Origin: Colwellia polaris
GTDB lineage: Bacteria > Pseudomonadota > Gammaproteobacteria > Enterobacterales > Alteromonadaceae
Length of the DNA: 64,000 nucleotides
Assembly (NCBI RefSeq): GCF_002104515.1
Contig: NZ_NBOE01000018.1
Span: 1-64,000, forward strand
Direction of reading: 5' to 3'
Shown here: positions 29,041 to 37,764 of the stretch, piece after piece
Numbering within the stretch: position 1 is the stretch's first letter
How the letters are laid out: each line of letters starts with the position of its first letter
Translations under genes and position numbers: made by a program
The notes under the pieces: model-generated
What the model was told of the DNA's origin: nothing
Seen by the model: only the letters and a program-made list of their open reading frames with translations
The model's database searches: none

Positions 29041-29355
29041 GGCAGCTATCAGCTTTAAGCTATCAGCTTTAAGCTATCAGCTATCAGCTATCAGCTATCA
29101 GCTATCAGTTGTAAGTTGTAAGTTGTAGGTTGTAGGTTGTAGGTTGTTAGTCTCTTACTGACAGCTGACAGCTGACAGCTGACAGCTCTAAGCTTAAAGC
29201 TATTTACTGACAGCTCTAAACTTAAAGCTATTTACTGACAGCTGACAGCTATAAACTTAAAGCTTTTTACTGACAGCTCTGAACTTAAAGCTTTTTACTG
29301 ACAGCTGACAGCTATAAACTTAAAGCTTCTTACTGACAGCTTCGAACTTAAAACT
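29041..29355. repeat. Heptamer-based tandem repeat tract
   Basis: About 315 bp built of 7-bp words: AGCTATC/AGCTTTA (29045-29107), AGTTGTA/GGTTGTA (29108-29147), AGCTGAC (29163-29186), then about four 35-55-bp units each reading roughly TTTACTGACAGCT...AAACTTAAAGC. Most words contain AGCT, so the tract can fold in many ways. It fills the space between the dehydrogenase and the sortase, which are convergent. Related words recur at 63387-63457. Confidence 0.85.
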
Positions 29356-29943
29356 TCATAAGGGTTTTGCTGTAATAACATAACGTTCGTTTGAGTCGTT
29401 GCCTAGTTGGTTAAAGGGGTAGCATGTAATTAATACTAATGTTTGTTCATCAGCGATTAACGGCAGTTGACCTGTTGTGGCATCGACTATGTCAATATTT
29501 TTTACTTGATATAGTTGGGTTTTTCCTTGCCCGTCAACTAATGAAATAACATCTTTCATGGCAATATCCTCTAAAAAAGCAAAGTGACTATCTCTATGAC
29601 CTGCCACCACAAAAGGGTTTGTTGCTTTAGGTTGGTTAAATGGCGCAACGGCACCAGCTGAGAACGCTAATGTGGTTGGGTCGCCGCCATTTAACACCAC
29701 AATACTTTTATCTAAACGTTGAAATATCAGTTCAGCAATAGGGTATGTATCAGCCCAAGGCCAAGGTTTAATTGCTACCAAAGGTTTTGGTGCTGTTATT
29801 GATTGCTGCCAACTGTAATTAATTAATTGTTGCGACAGCCAGGCTTTAGTTGGCAGCCAACTGGCTTGAATAGACATAACGCCTCCAATAATCACTAAGG
29901 CTAAAACGACTAATTTTTGAAAAAGTTTAGTGACGTTAGTCAT
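29356..29943 (-). CDS. Class GN sortase
   Basis: The protein is 195 aa with an N-terminal membrane anchor (about 8-28). The sortase catalytic set is visible: His in VAGHRDSHF near 116, Cys in LVLITCYPF near 174 and Arg in NERYVI near 187. This is the marine proteobacterial class GN sortase, a Gram-negative transpeptidase found in one-sortase/one-target pairs. Its ATG lies one base after the stop of the target gene (TAACATG), so the two are translationally coupled, with the target first. The substrate sorting signal is seen in the neighbour. The downstream end is a repeat tract. Confidence 0.92.
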   Translation of the reverse strand: MTNVTKLFQKLVVLALVIIGGVMSIQASWLPTKAWLSQQLINYSWQQSITAPKPLVAIKPWPWADTYPIAELIFQRLDKSIVVLNGGDPTTLAFSAGAVAPFNQPKATNPFVVAGHRDSHFAFLEDIAMKDVISLVDGQGKTQLYQVKNIDIVDATTGQLPLIADEQTLVLITCYPFNQLGNDSNERYVITAKPL

Positions 29944-29944
29944 G

Positions 29945-32152
29945 TTATTTAGACCAAATACGTAACAATAAAGGTGCTGATAACATTAATATCAATCCGA
30001 TAACTAACTGTTGATGCCAACCCAGTGCTGTTCTGGGCATTGCCACCATTAAGTTTTCATGGGCTTTTGCTAATGTATTCATTTGGTACTTAGCTTTTAT
30101 CGCGTTATTTTTTGCACTATTTTTTGCCGTTATAGGAAGTAACTCCGCTGGCATTTCTACGGCAATAAAACTGGTGTATGGCGATAGGGTTTGATGGGCA
30201 ATTGAAGTAGAAATAACGTCTGCTTTTACTTGCGCTTTATCAGCACCAGTAACCAAGCTGTCTAACAAGTTTTCAATTTTTCTACGGGCCCAAAGTGTTG
30301 ATATACCTTTCGATGATTGATTGTCATCAACTATTACTTGCTGGTACCAAGGGCTTTGTGCGCTATCACCCATAGCTTGCATGCTGGTAATGGGGAGTTT
30401 AGATTTTACGGTTATTTGTAAAGGCTCTCCCATGTATAAATCGGTAATTTTTTTCGGAAAAACCTCAGTTTCTTGATGAACTAGATTATCAAAAATCAAT
30501 GAAATATTGGTTATCGCCGGATGGTTTATTTTGCTCATTAAGGCAGTCATTTGTTTTTGCACATCCTCGCTATTATTAATAAAAACATAACTGCCACGAC
30601 CGAATTGCGCTGCTTTTTTCATAAAATAACCATTAGGAGCTGCGCCAATACCCACTGTAAATAAGCGAAAGTTGGCTTGAGCACCTTCAAGTAACTGCAT
30701 TAATTCGAACTCATTAGCCACTGCGCCATCAGTAATAAAAATAACTTGTCGAATGGCTTTTGCGGTTTGCTGTTGATCTTTTGCCATAACCAGTGCCTGA
30801 CTTAAAGGGCGATACATTTCAGTACCGCCATCAGCTTGTAAATGATTAATAAATTGCTGTGCTTGCGCTATGTTGTGATTAGTAGCCATTTGGGTTTTGG
30901 TAAATAATAGCGATACGTTATCGTCGAAGGCGATAATATTAAAACTGTCTTCTGAGCTTAAGTTTAAAATAGCTTGTTGAAGGCTCGCTTTAGCTTGTGC
31001 TATGGCGCTTCCCTGCATAGAGCCTGAAGTGTCAATAATGAAGATAATATCTCGCGATAACGTTGACACCTGCTCACTTTCTGGCGGAAAAAAGGTTAAT
31101 AAAGTAAAGTATTCATCACCTATTTGCTCAGTAAAACTACTTACTTGAGGTTCATAGCTCGCTTTAAGCTGCCAACTGATTTCAAAATCCTGTTTAGCCG
31201 TTGTTTGTTGTTTTTGCAGGGTAATTAAGTACTGGGATTCTTGGTTATCAAGCGCTTGTGTTTGTATGTTATGGCTAGCACTTTTAATCGTGCGAATGCT
31301 AGCTCCAGCATTAAGCGAAATACTAATCGCAGTATGGTTATCTGCTATCGCTTTGGGCAATACTTCTGAGTTATATTCAATGCGCTTTAAAGCCTCTTTA
31401 GCGTTATGAAAGAGGGCTTCTGAGTTAGGCTTATCAAATGTTTTTTGATCATAAATGCTTTGATAGCGAGTGGTGATTGCTACAGGTAAGCGCAAATTAA
31501 AAACACTTTCACTCAAACTATTTTTAGTAATGTTAACCGGCATAATAAACTCTAACGTTACCTCTACTTTTGATAAAGGCGGAATATTGGCAATGTTGTT
31601 AGTGAACAAATTTGGCTTTTGTTGCTGTACTAAACTCGCTTTTTTTCCTTGTTTTTTTGCCTGCTGATAAACGGCCTTCGCCGCTTGTTTTTCCATAATT
31701 TGGCCAATGATAACTTGGTCAGCCATCTTGATCGTTAAGTGTTTTATGGCAGAGCTTTCAGGTAACGGGAATTGATATTCACCCGAAACCGAACTGTTAT
31801 AAGGGTTGATAAATACTTGCTTTATTCGTGCATAAGCCACCAAACCATTAACCTCGATATTCGCAGTAATATCTACCGGTAATGTTGCGCGCTGGCGTTT
31901 GTCAGGGTGACTAAATAACAATTGAGGCCCCTGAATTAAAGGGTTTTCGGTAACCGACGACATTTTCGCTGGTAATTCTTGATTAAATGTAGCTGCTCGA
32001 GCAAAAGGTACAATAACAGCAATAACACTTGTTACTAGCAAAAATAGAATGATAAATTTAAGCCATTTTCGGCGTTGTTTTTTGCGCTTTTGTTGATAAA
32101 AGTATGAATGTTGATAATCGATTAGCCTTAAATTTTTATTTGAGTTAAACAC
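29945..32152 (-). CDS. Marine proteobacterial sortase target protein (VIT and VWA domains)
   Basis: The protein is about 735 aa. It has a basic N-terminus and one membrane helix (about 32-52), a VIT domain (about 70-210), and a VWA domain with an intact MIDAS, FIIDTSGSMQGS, near 370 and TDG near 470. The C-terminal sorting region has MPRTALGW, a hydrophobic helix and a short basic end (RIWSK). This is the standard target of class GN sortases. VWA proteins usually bind partners or matrix; the function of this pair is not known. I choose GTG 32152, which has GGAG 6 nt upstream. A TTG four codons earlier is the alternative. Confidence 0.92.
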   Translation of the reverse strand: MFNSNKNLRLIDYQHSYFYQQKRKKQRRKWLKFIILFLLVTSVIAVIVPFARAATFNQELPAKMSSVTENPLIQGPQLLFSHPDKRQRATLPVDITANIEVNGLVAYARIKQVFINPYNSSVSGEYQFPLPESSAIKHLTIKMADQVIIGQIMEKQAAKAVYQQAKKQGKKASLVQQQKPNLFTNNIANIPPLSKVEVTLEFIMPVNITKNSLSESVFNLRLPVAITTRYQSIYDQKTFDKPNSEALFHNAKEALKRIEYNSEVLPKAIADNHTAISISLNAGASIRTIKSASHNIQTQALDNQESQYLITLQKQQTTAKQDFEISWQLKASYEPQVSSFTEQIGDEYFTLLTFFPPESEQVSTLSRDIIFIIDTSGSMQGSAIAQAKASLQQAILNLSSEDSFNIIAFDDNVSLLFTKTQMATNHNIAQAQQFINHLQADGGTEMYRPLSQALVMAKDQQQTAKAIRQVIFITDGAVANEFELMQLLEGAQANFRLFTVGIGAAPNGYFMKKAAQFGRGSYVFINNSEDVQKQMTALMSKINHPAITNISLIFDNLVHQETEVFPKKITDLYMGEPLQITVKSKLPITSMQAMGDSAQSPWYQQVIVDDNQSSKGISTLWARRKIENLLDSLVTGADKAQVKADVISTSIAHQTLSPYTSFIAVEMPAELLPITAKNSAKNNAIKAKYQMNTLAKAHENLMVAMPRTALGWHQQLVIGLILMLSAPLLLRIWSK

Positions 32153-32408
32153 TTGAAGCTCCAATATTGAGTTATTAGGGCTATTTCAACAAAACAAAAA
32201 GGATGCGGGGCGTTAACATTGAGGCAAAGTGGTGAGCAATTGTGGCAAAATTATGGCTTTGGAGCGCAAGAATAAGTTATTGCGTTCAGCTGCCAAGGTA
32301 CATTTTACATTGTTAGCAGGGGTAAGTTTTTATGAAAACTAAAGTCAACAAAGCAGTAAGAGTAAGTTATAAGTATCTCTTACATATAAAATTTTAAGAC
32401 TTTAGCGA

Positions 32409-33590
32409 TTAATCTACATTGTCAAAAACTTGTTGCGCCTGAGTCCAAAAATCGCTCGATATTTTATTGATAACATTCGATTCTGCATTGATTAAAATGG
32501 CAAAACCTATATCAAGTGTTGGTGAGTAGCCTATATCAGCACGATAACCAGCAACCCAACCTGAGTGATAAATTATTGGGTGACCTGCAAACTGATAAAT
32601 TCGCCAGCCATAGCCGTAGTGAGCATCGGTGAGGTGTTCTCGCCAATATCGACGGCGTAAGTCTTTCTTGGTTTTTATTCTTGGTGTGGTGAGCTCAGAA
32701 AGCAGGGCAGGTGAAAGCACTTCAGGGTTATTACCCAAGTTGGCTATTAACCATTTCGATAAATCTGTGATGCTAGCATTTACCCCAGCGGCTGGCGCAA
32801 CTTTATAATAGTCGGGCTCTACATTTACTGTACGCCAAACATAGCGCCTAATGTCTTTTCCTGCTCGAGTTTTTTTACCCGTTTTTACTCTTTTTCTTAA
32901 AATATGCGGTTGTGCAGTATTATTTTTAGTTAAAAACACATCAATACCGACTGAAGCATTATCCATTTTTAATGGAGTAAACACTCGCTCTTGCAGCAAA
33001 CTTGCATAACTTCGCTTAGTAACGGCCTCTATAGCCGGTTGCAAAAATCCGTAAGCAATATTTTGGTAACCGTAACATTTAGCCGGCTGACAAATAGGCG
33101 TAACACGGTCAAAACGACTAATTATTTTTGCCATACTCCAGTTTTCATGGAGTAAATTGTCGTAGGCATTTGGCATTAAACCCGTTGAATGGCTGAGTAA
33201 GTGTGTTAATTGAATTTTTTCTGCTGCACCTTTACTTGCCAGTGCGAAATTAGGCAAAAACTTTGTAATAGGATCAGATAAATTAAGCTTTTTTTCTTGC
33301 GATAACATAGTCGCAATGGTCGCTGCGAAAGGCTTTGAAACAGAAGCGAGACGAAACACCGTGTTTTCGTTTATTTTTTGTTTATTCGTTTTATCGGTGT
33401 AACCAAAACTCTCAATGGCAATAACTTTATCACCTTTAACAACAACATAAGCAGCACCAGGAACACTGAATTTATTTAATTCAGTGTTAATACTGTTTGA
33501 AAGCTTTTTCTTAAAACTATTATATTGAGCGGCATTTACGTTGGAGATAGAGCACAGGATAAAAATAACCGAGAGAAAGCGAAAAAGCAT
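32409..33590 (-). CDS. Serine hydrolase, beta-lactamase/class C esterase family
   Basis: The protein is about 393 aa with a signal peptide (...SISNVNAAQ). Class C/DD-peptidase-like fold: SxxK is SVSK in RLASVSKPFAATI near residue 85-95, the YxN motif is YQN near 175, and the KTG-box equivalent is HSG in IYHSGWVAGYRAD near 345. Family members include esterases, D-aminopeptidases and penicillin-binding-protein-like enzymes; the presence of HSG rather than KTG favours an esterase/peptidase over a true beta-lactamase. The ATG at 33590 starts the signal peptide; an upstream in-frame TTG is unnecessary. Single gene. Confidence 0.85.
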   Translation of the reverse strand: MLFRFLSVIFILCSISNVNAAQYNSFKKKLSNSINTELNKFSVPGAAYVVVKGDKVIAIESFGYTDKTNKQKINENTVFRLASVSKPFAATIATMLSQEKKLNLSDPITKFLPNFALASKGAAEKIQLTHLLSHSTGLMPNAYDNLLHENWSMAKIISRFDRVTPICQPAKCYGYQNIAYGFLQPAIEAVTKRSYASLLQERVFTPLKMDNASVGIDVFLTKNNTAQPHILRKRVKTGKKTRAGKDIRRYVWRTVNVEPDYYKVAPAAGVNASITDLSKWLIANLGNNPEVLSPALLSELTTPRIKTKKDLRRRYWREHLTDAHYGYGWRIYQFAGHPIIYHSGWVAGYRADIGYSPTLDIGFAILINAESNVINKISSDFWTQAQQVFDNVD

Positions 33591-33729
33591 GTAAGCAACC
33601 AATTTTGAGAAACATTTAATTCTAACGAGTTAATTTGTAAATAAAAAGTAAAATTAACTCGTATGAAAGATTTACAAGCTTTAACTTGAATAAGTCAGGT
33701 TAAAAGCTTGATAGTGAAGGTGAACTTAT

Positions 33730-34545
33730 TTATTTGTGTTGCTTAGCACTGAACCAGAAATTCATAAAATCTGCTGTTAGCTTGTTTTCAATCTCCATTA
33801 CTCGCTCTGTTGGGCAAAAAATGGTGAAGATAATTTGTGTATCGCCAAGCTCTGACGTAGCAACTTCAATGTGTGGCTCAGGCCCAGCTATGGTTATATC
33901 TAATCTATGCTCAATGACTTGGTTATATCTCGCGGCAACATCATTAAAATCAGCACAATAACTATTGGCCTTTTCTTTTAGTGCATCAATAAAGTCAAAC
34001 GGGTTTACGCTGCCATCGCGGGTCAAGGTAAAATGGTGTACTGCATAGCGCTTAAGAAAGTTTAAGTTTTTTATAGGGGTAGTAATTAATTGATTGTTCG
34101 GTAAATAAAGTGTTTTACCTGTAAATTGATAATTGCTTACATTCACTTCTAATAAGGTTAAGTTAATCCAATTAATAGAGTTTACCTCACCACAATAATT
34201 ACCCACTTGGATCCAATCGCCGACTCTGAATGGGCGGTTAGATACAATATAAATAAAACCAATAAAGCATTGAATAAACTCTCTTGTTGCCAACACTATA
34301 GCGACAACAAAAGCGGCAATTGAAAAGGCGAACATTTGTATTTCAACTGACCAAATATTAAACAAGACGACGATCAGACCAAAGTTAAAAATATTATTTA
34401 AAAAGTTAACGGTGAAGCGTTTGTCGATTTTTTTCTTTTTTGCACGACGTTTTATAAAGCGGGTAATAACTAACTTGAAGGTAATGATAGTAACAATTAA
34501 AACAATAGTAACTATAGATTTGTTTTCTAGAAGATTTTGCAGCAT
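33730..34545 (-). CDS. Small MscS-family mechanosensitive channel
   Basis: The protein is 271 aa. Three membrane helices lie near the N-terminus (about 12-30, 48-66, 70-105), followed by the MscS beta domain with RPFRVGDWIQVGNYCGEVNSINW (near 100-122) and LPNNQLITTPIKNL (near 145-160), and a mixed C-terminal domain. It should open under membrane tension and release solutes on hypo-osmotic shock. Single gene on the minus strand; its promoter is in the 410-bp divergent region with the SIMPL gene. Confidence 0.88.
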   Translation of the reverse strand: MLQNLLENKSIVTIVLIVTIITFKLVITRFIKRRAKKKKIDKRFTVNFLNNIFNFGLIVVLFNIWSVEIQMFAFSIAAFVVAIVLATREFIQCFIGFIYIVSNRPFRVGDWIQVGNYCGEVNSINWINLTLLEVNVSNYQFTGKTLYLPNNQLITTPIKNLNFLKRYAVHHFTLTRDGSVNPFDFIDALKEKANSYCADFNDVAARYNQVIEHRLDITIAGPEPHIEVATSELGDTQIIFTIFCPTERVMEIENKLTADFMNFWFSAKQHK

Positions 34546-34955
34546 GAGTTACCTATAAGTTAATACATTAAGAACGTACTTTAGTGCGATAAAAGTGGCA
34601 CCATAATGGATTTAAAGCGACAAATCGAGTGAAATATGACTTTAATTTTTGATTATAACTATTCGCCGATAAAACCAGTACGGCATTCGTTCAGCTAAGA
34701 TTCAGCCTACACTAAGTAAACTGATGTTAAGTTACAATTAATCACGCAATATTTGGCGATTAAGGCCTGTAGTCTGTGGTATGTATTTTGAGCTAAGGTT
34801 TAAAGTATTAATCATCTATAGTGATTAATTTATCACAAAAGTCGCCGTTTAAAAGTCGTCTTAATTTTTTACGATAGTGTGATTAAATCGCTTGTTTAAT
34901 TTAATAATAACGCTGTTGATGGCGTATTATCATTTAATTTTCAAAAGGATATTTT
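34546..34955. promoter_or_regulatory. Divergent intergenic region, mscS-like and SIMPL genes
   Basis: No ORF. AT-rich; must hold promoters for both flanking genes. A near-perfect palindrome GTGATTAATTTATCAC lies at 34821-34836 with a related GTGTGATTAA near 34876. The half-sites resemble those of CRP/FNR-family sites, but the 8-bp spacer is longer than the usual 6, so I do not call one. Confidence 0.4.
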
Positions 34956-35684
34956 ATGAAATTTTCTACTTCTACATTGTTGGTGACATTACTACTAAGT
35001 TTTTGCTCTTTTACATTTGCTAATAATAGTTTGCCAACTCACCGGCATATCTCAGTTACCGGCACGGCTGAGTTAATGACAATGCCAGATATAGCCGTGC
35101 TACATTTAAATGTTGAAAGTGAACAAAAAACCAGTTTAGAGGCAAAAAAAGAAGTGGACCTGCGAGTGAATAATTTACTGGATGGTTTAGTCGATTTTGA
35201 TATTAATGAAGATAATGTATCGGCGTCTAATATTTCAACAGAAATACGCCGCAGTTATAACCGTGGTGAGCAAGATACTATTGAAGGTTACATTGCTCGA
35301 AGAACACTAAAAGTAACGCTAAATAATATTGATAAACTAAACGCCTTTATGGACTTTGTACTCTCGGTAAAAATTAATGCGATTCGAAATATAGAGTTAA
35401 CGTCGTCAAATCAGAAGCAATTACAGCAAGAAGTTAATGCACTTGCTGTTAGTAACGCTAAAAGCAAAGGTAAATCGTTAGCTAATGCTTTTGATGCGGA
35501 ATTAGGCGCAATTTATAGTATTAATGCCAGTTCAAATCAAAGCTATCATAGATACGGTGCGAATAATGAAGGTTATAAAATGAGATCAAGTATGGCTGAT
35601 AGCGCCGCAAAACCTGGCCGTTATCTTCAAGAAAATATTGTTTTTTCAGCAACCATTGATGTGGTCTTTGATCTTGAATTATAA
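34956..35684 (+). CDS. Periplasmic SIMPL-domain (DUF541) protein
   Basis: The protein is 242 aa with a signal peptide (...CSFTFANNS). One SIMPL/DUF541 domain fills the mature part: HISVTGTAELMTMPDIAVLHLNV opens it, GYIARRTLKVTL is in the middle, and it ends NIVFSATIDVVFDLE. The E. coli relative YggE is linked to oxidative stress defence; the molecular function is unresolved. ATG start with AAGGA 8 nt upstream. Single gene. Confidence 0.87.
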   Translation: MKFSTSTLLVTLLLSFCSFTFANNSLPTHRHISVTGTAELMTMPDIAVLHLNVESEQKTSLEAKKEVDLRVNNLLDGLVDFDINEDNVSASNISTEIRRSYNRGEQDTIEGYIARRTLKVTLNNIDKLNAFMDFVLSVKINAIRNIELTSSNQKQLQQEVNALAVSNAKSKGKSLANAFDAELGAIYSINASSNQSYHRYGANNEGYKMRSSMADSAAKPGRYLQENIVFSATIDVVFDLEL

Positions 35685-35811
35685 AGTCATACTTCAGCAA
35701 CAATAATATTATTGCTAACTCACATGGTACTAAGGGACCAAATATTAACAGGCCGAAATAAGTTAATCTTGAGCATAAATTTATATTACCAATATATAAT
35801 AAGGAAACCTT

Positions 35812-36594
35812 ATGCTTAACGAAAAAGTTGCCCTGATTACCGGCTCAACTAGCGGTATCGGCTTAGCTACGGCCCATGTGCTAGCCGCGCAGGGAATTAA
35901 CTTGGTTTTACATGGCTTAATGTCAATTGATGAAGGTGAAGAATTAGCGGCTGAATTTTCTGCTCAATATGGTATTAAAGCCATTTTTGACGATGCCGAT
36001 TTAATGAAAGTTGAAAGTATTGAGCGATTAATACAACACGCTATTGAGCAAATGGGCAGTGTTGATATTTTAATTAATAATGCTGGCATACAACACACTG
36101 AGTCGGCTGAAAATTTTCCGTTAGAAAAGTGGAATGCAATTCTAGCGATTAATTTGTCAGCCGCGTTTCATGCCATTCAATATGCTTTACCGAAAATGAA
36201 ACATAACAATTGGGGCAGAATTATTAATGTTGCTTCCGTTCATGGTCTTGTGGGCTCAGTAAATAAGTCGGCATATTGTGCAGCAAAACATGGCTTAGTG
36301 GGCTTAACAAAGGTGCTAGCGTTAGAATGCGCAGAGCATGGTGTTACGGTAAATGCTATTTGTCCTGGCTGGGTTGATACGCCGCTAATAAACAATCAAA
36401 TTTCAGCTATAGCTGAAAAACAAGACATTAGTTTTGATGATGCAAAATACAAACTGGTAACGGCAAAACAACCTTTACCTGAGATGATGGCACCAGAGCA
36501 AATAGGTGAATTTATTTTATTTCTTTGCAGTGAAAGCGCAAGAAGCATTACCGGATCTGCATTGCCTATGGATGGTGCCTGGACTGCACAATAG
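35812..36594 (+). CDS. bdhA: 3-hydroxybutyrate dehydrogenase (SDR family)
   Basis: The protein is 260 aa, usual for the enzyme. NAD-binding GSTSGIG near residue 11, INNAGIQH near 90, and the Ser/Tyr/Lys catalytic set with YCAAKHG near 157; the following LECAEHGVTVNAICPGWVDTPL is characteristic of D-3-hydroxybutyrate dehydrogenases. It oxidises 3-hydroxybutyrate to acetoacetate in the cytosol, the step after hydrolysis of PHB or its oligomers. Strong Shine-Dalgarno (AAGGAA). It opens a region with a PHB-depolymerase-type esterase, a second hydrolase, a transporter and a two-component pair, which supports a hydroxybutyrate-use role. Confidence 0.9.
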   Translation: MLNEKVALITGSTSGIGLATAHVLAAQGINLVLHGLMSIDEGEELAAEFSAQYGIKAIFDDADLMKVESIERLIQHAIEQMGSVDILINNAGIQHTESAENFPLEKWNAILAINLSAAFHAIQYALPKMKHNNWGRIINVASVHGLVGSVNKSAYCAAKHGLVGLTKVLALECAEHGVTVNAICPGWVDTPLINNQISAIAEKQDISFDDAKYKLVTAKQPLPEMMAPEQIGEFILFLCSESARSITGSALPMDGAWTAQ

Positions 36595-36630
36595 TTATTT
36601 TCTGAATGAGTTTTGACATTTTAAAAAGTA

Positions 36631-36664
36631 AAAAAAAGGGCTGTCTCGGTTAAATGAGGAGCCC
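36631..36664 (-). terminator. Terminator of the hydrolase/MFS unit
   Basis: On the minus strand a GGGCT...AGCCC hairpin (36638-36664, inner CTC/GAG pairing) is followed by a run of seven T. It lies 134 bp beyond the hydrolase stop. Confidence 0.6.
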
Positions 36665-36711
36665 ATAGGAAGTTAGTAAAATAGGAAGTTAGTAAAATAG
36701 GACGTTAGTGG
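36665..36711. repeat. 16-bp tandem repeat, nearly three copies
   Basis: ATAGGAAGTTAGTAAA at 36665 and 36681, then a third partly changed copy at 36697. Located between the terminator hairpin and the hydrolase gene. Confidence 0.75.
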
Positions 36712-36797
36712 ATTTGCTGCGGATATTTTTCAGCTAGCTTATATATTAGTTAAATGTACTGAATATATTGTCTTAAATAAGGCTGTTAAAGTTGTTC

Positions 36798-37763
36798 TTA
36801 TTTAGCTTCAATAAACTTTTTAATCATCAAATAAGTTTGATGATATTGCTCAGGGACCAATTTAGAAAGCAGCATGTAAGCGTGAATTAATTCATCAAAT
36901 TGATAATGCTCAACACTTACACCCGCTTGTTGAGCTTTGTCAGCATATAAGCAACCTTCATCTCGTAAGGGATCACAGCCTGCGGTTATCACTAAGGTTT
37001 TTGGCATTTTATGCGTAAACGCGCCCAGTAGTGGCGATGCATTTTTTATTAATGATGCTGTAGCTTCATTTGTCTCTAATTCTATATTATCAAGCTGAAA
37101 ATATTGCTGAAAGTACCAACGTACTTTGTCGGCTTCTAGCAAAAAACCTTCGCCATTTTCGGTAATTGACGGACAGCTCATGGTGTAATCAACACTGGGG
37201 TAAAGCAATATCTGCTTATCAATACTTATTTTAGAGTTATTAATATTGTTAGCAACTAAGCTTGTACAAATTGCACCACCAGCGCTATCACCCGCAAGAT
37301 AAAGTTGTTGGTTGAATTTATAACCTTGGAGTAGGTCTTGATAATTTTCCAAAAGGAACTGGCAGTCGTCTATTCCACAGGGATATGGATGCTCAGGAGC
37401 TAAGCGGTAATCAATACAAATAACAATTGCATTAGCCGCAATGGCTAGCTCGCGACTTATAGGGTCATACAATTCAATACTGCCACACATGTGGCCACCA
37501 CCATGAAAATGTAATAAAACTGGTAAGGCTTTTTCTGGATTTGGATGATATATACGTACCGCCACACTATGATCTCCGGCTTTAATAAAAGTATTTTTTA
37601 TTAAAGGCACTTCAGGGCCTGGGATCATATATGCGGTTAGATTTTCTAAGTTCTGCCTAATAATAGCCGGTTCAAATGCGGCACCACTTGCTTTTGCTTG
37701 TTCAATGCCTTGATTTACTTGCTTAAGTAATGGCTTTAAATTGTCTGAAACTATACCTCGCAT
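36798..37763 (-). CDS. HSL-type alpha/beta hydrolase (carboxylesterase)
   Basis: The protein is about 321 aa. The hormone-sensitive-lipase family is shown by the oxyanion motif HFHGGGHMCGS near residue 84, nucleophile elbow GDSAGGAIC near 156, Asp in TAGCDPLRDEG near 255, and His in ELIHAYML near 285. No signal peptide, so cytosolic. It hydrolyses carboxyl esters; given the neighbours, intracellular cleavage of hydroxybutyrate oligomers is an attractive guess, not shown. ATG 37763 sits one base beyond the MFS stop (TAACATG) behind GGGAG, so it is translationally coupled to the transporter. A longer frame overlapping the transporter gene is rejected. Confidence 0.85.
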   Translation of the reverse strand: MRGIVSDNLKPLLKQVNQGIEQAKASGAAFEPAIIRQNLENLTAYMIPGPEVPLIKNTFIKAGDHSVAVRIYHPNPEKALPVLLHFHGGGHMCGSIELYDPISRELAIAANAIVICIDYRLAPEHPYPCGIDDCQFLLENYQDLLQGYKFNQQLYLAGDSAGGAICTSLVANNINNSKISIDKQILLYPSVDYTMSCPSITENGEGFLLEADKVRWYFQQYFQLDNIELETNEATASLIKNASPLLGAFTHKMPKTLVITAGCDPLRDEGCLYADKAQQAGVSVEHYQFDELIHAYMLLSKLVPEQYHQTYLMIKKFIEAK

Positions 37764-37764
37764 G

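Noticed and set aside
29041-29355. CRISPR array
   Set aside because: The repeats are 7-bp words in direct contact without unique spacers, and there are no cas genes.
32409-33590. True beta-lactamase resistance gene
   Set aside because: The third motif is HSG and not KTG/KSG, and the protein resembles esterase/peptidase members.
34821-34836. CRP site
   Set aside because: GTGA and TCAC are 8 bp apart and not 6, so it is listed only as a palindrome.
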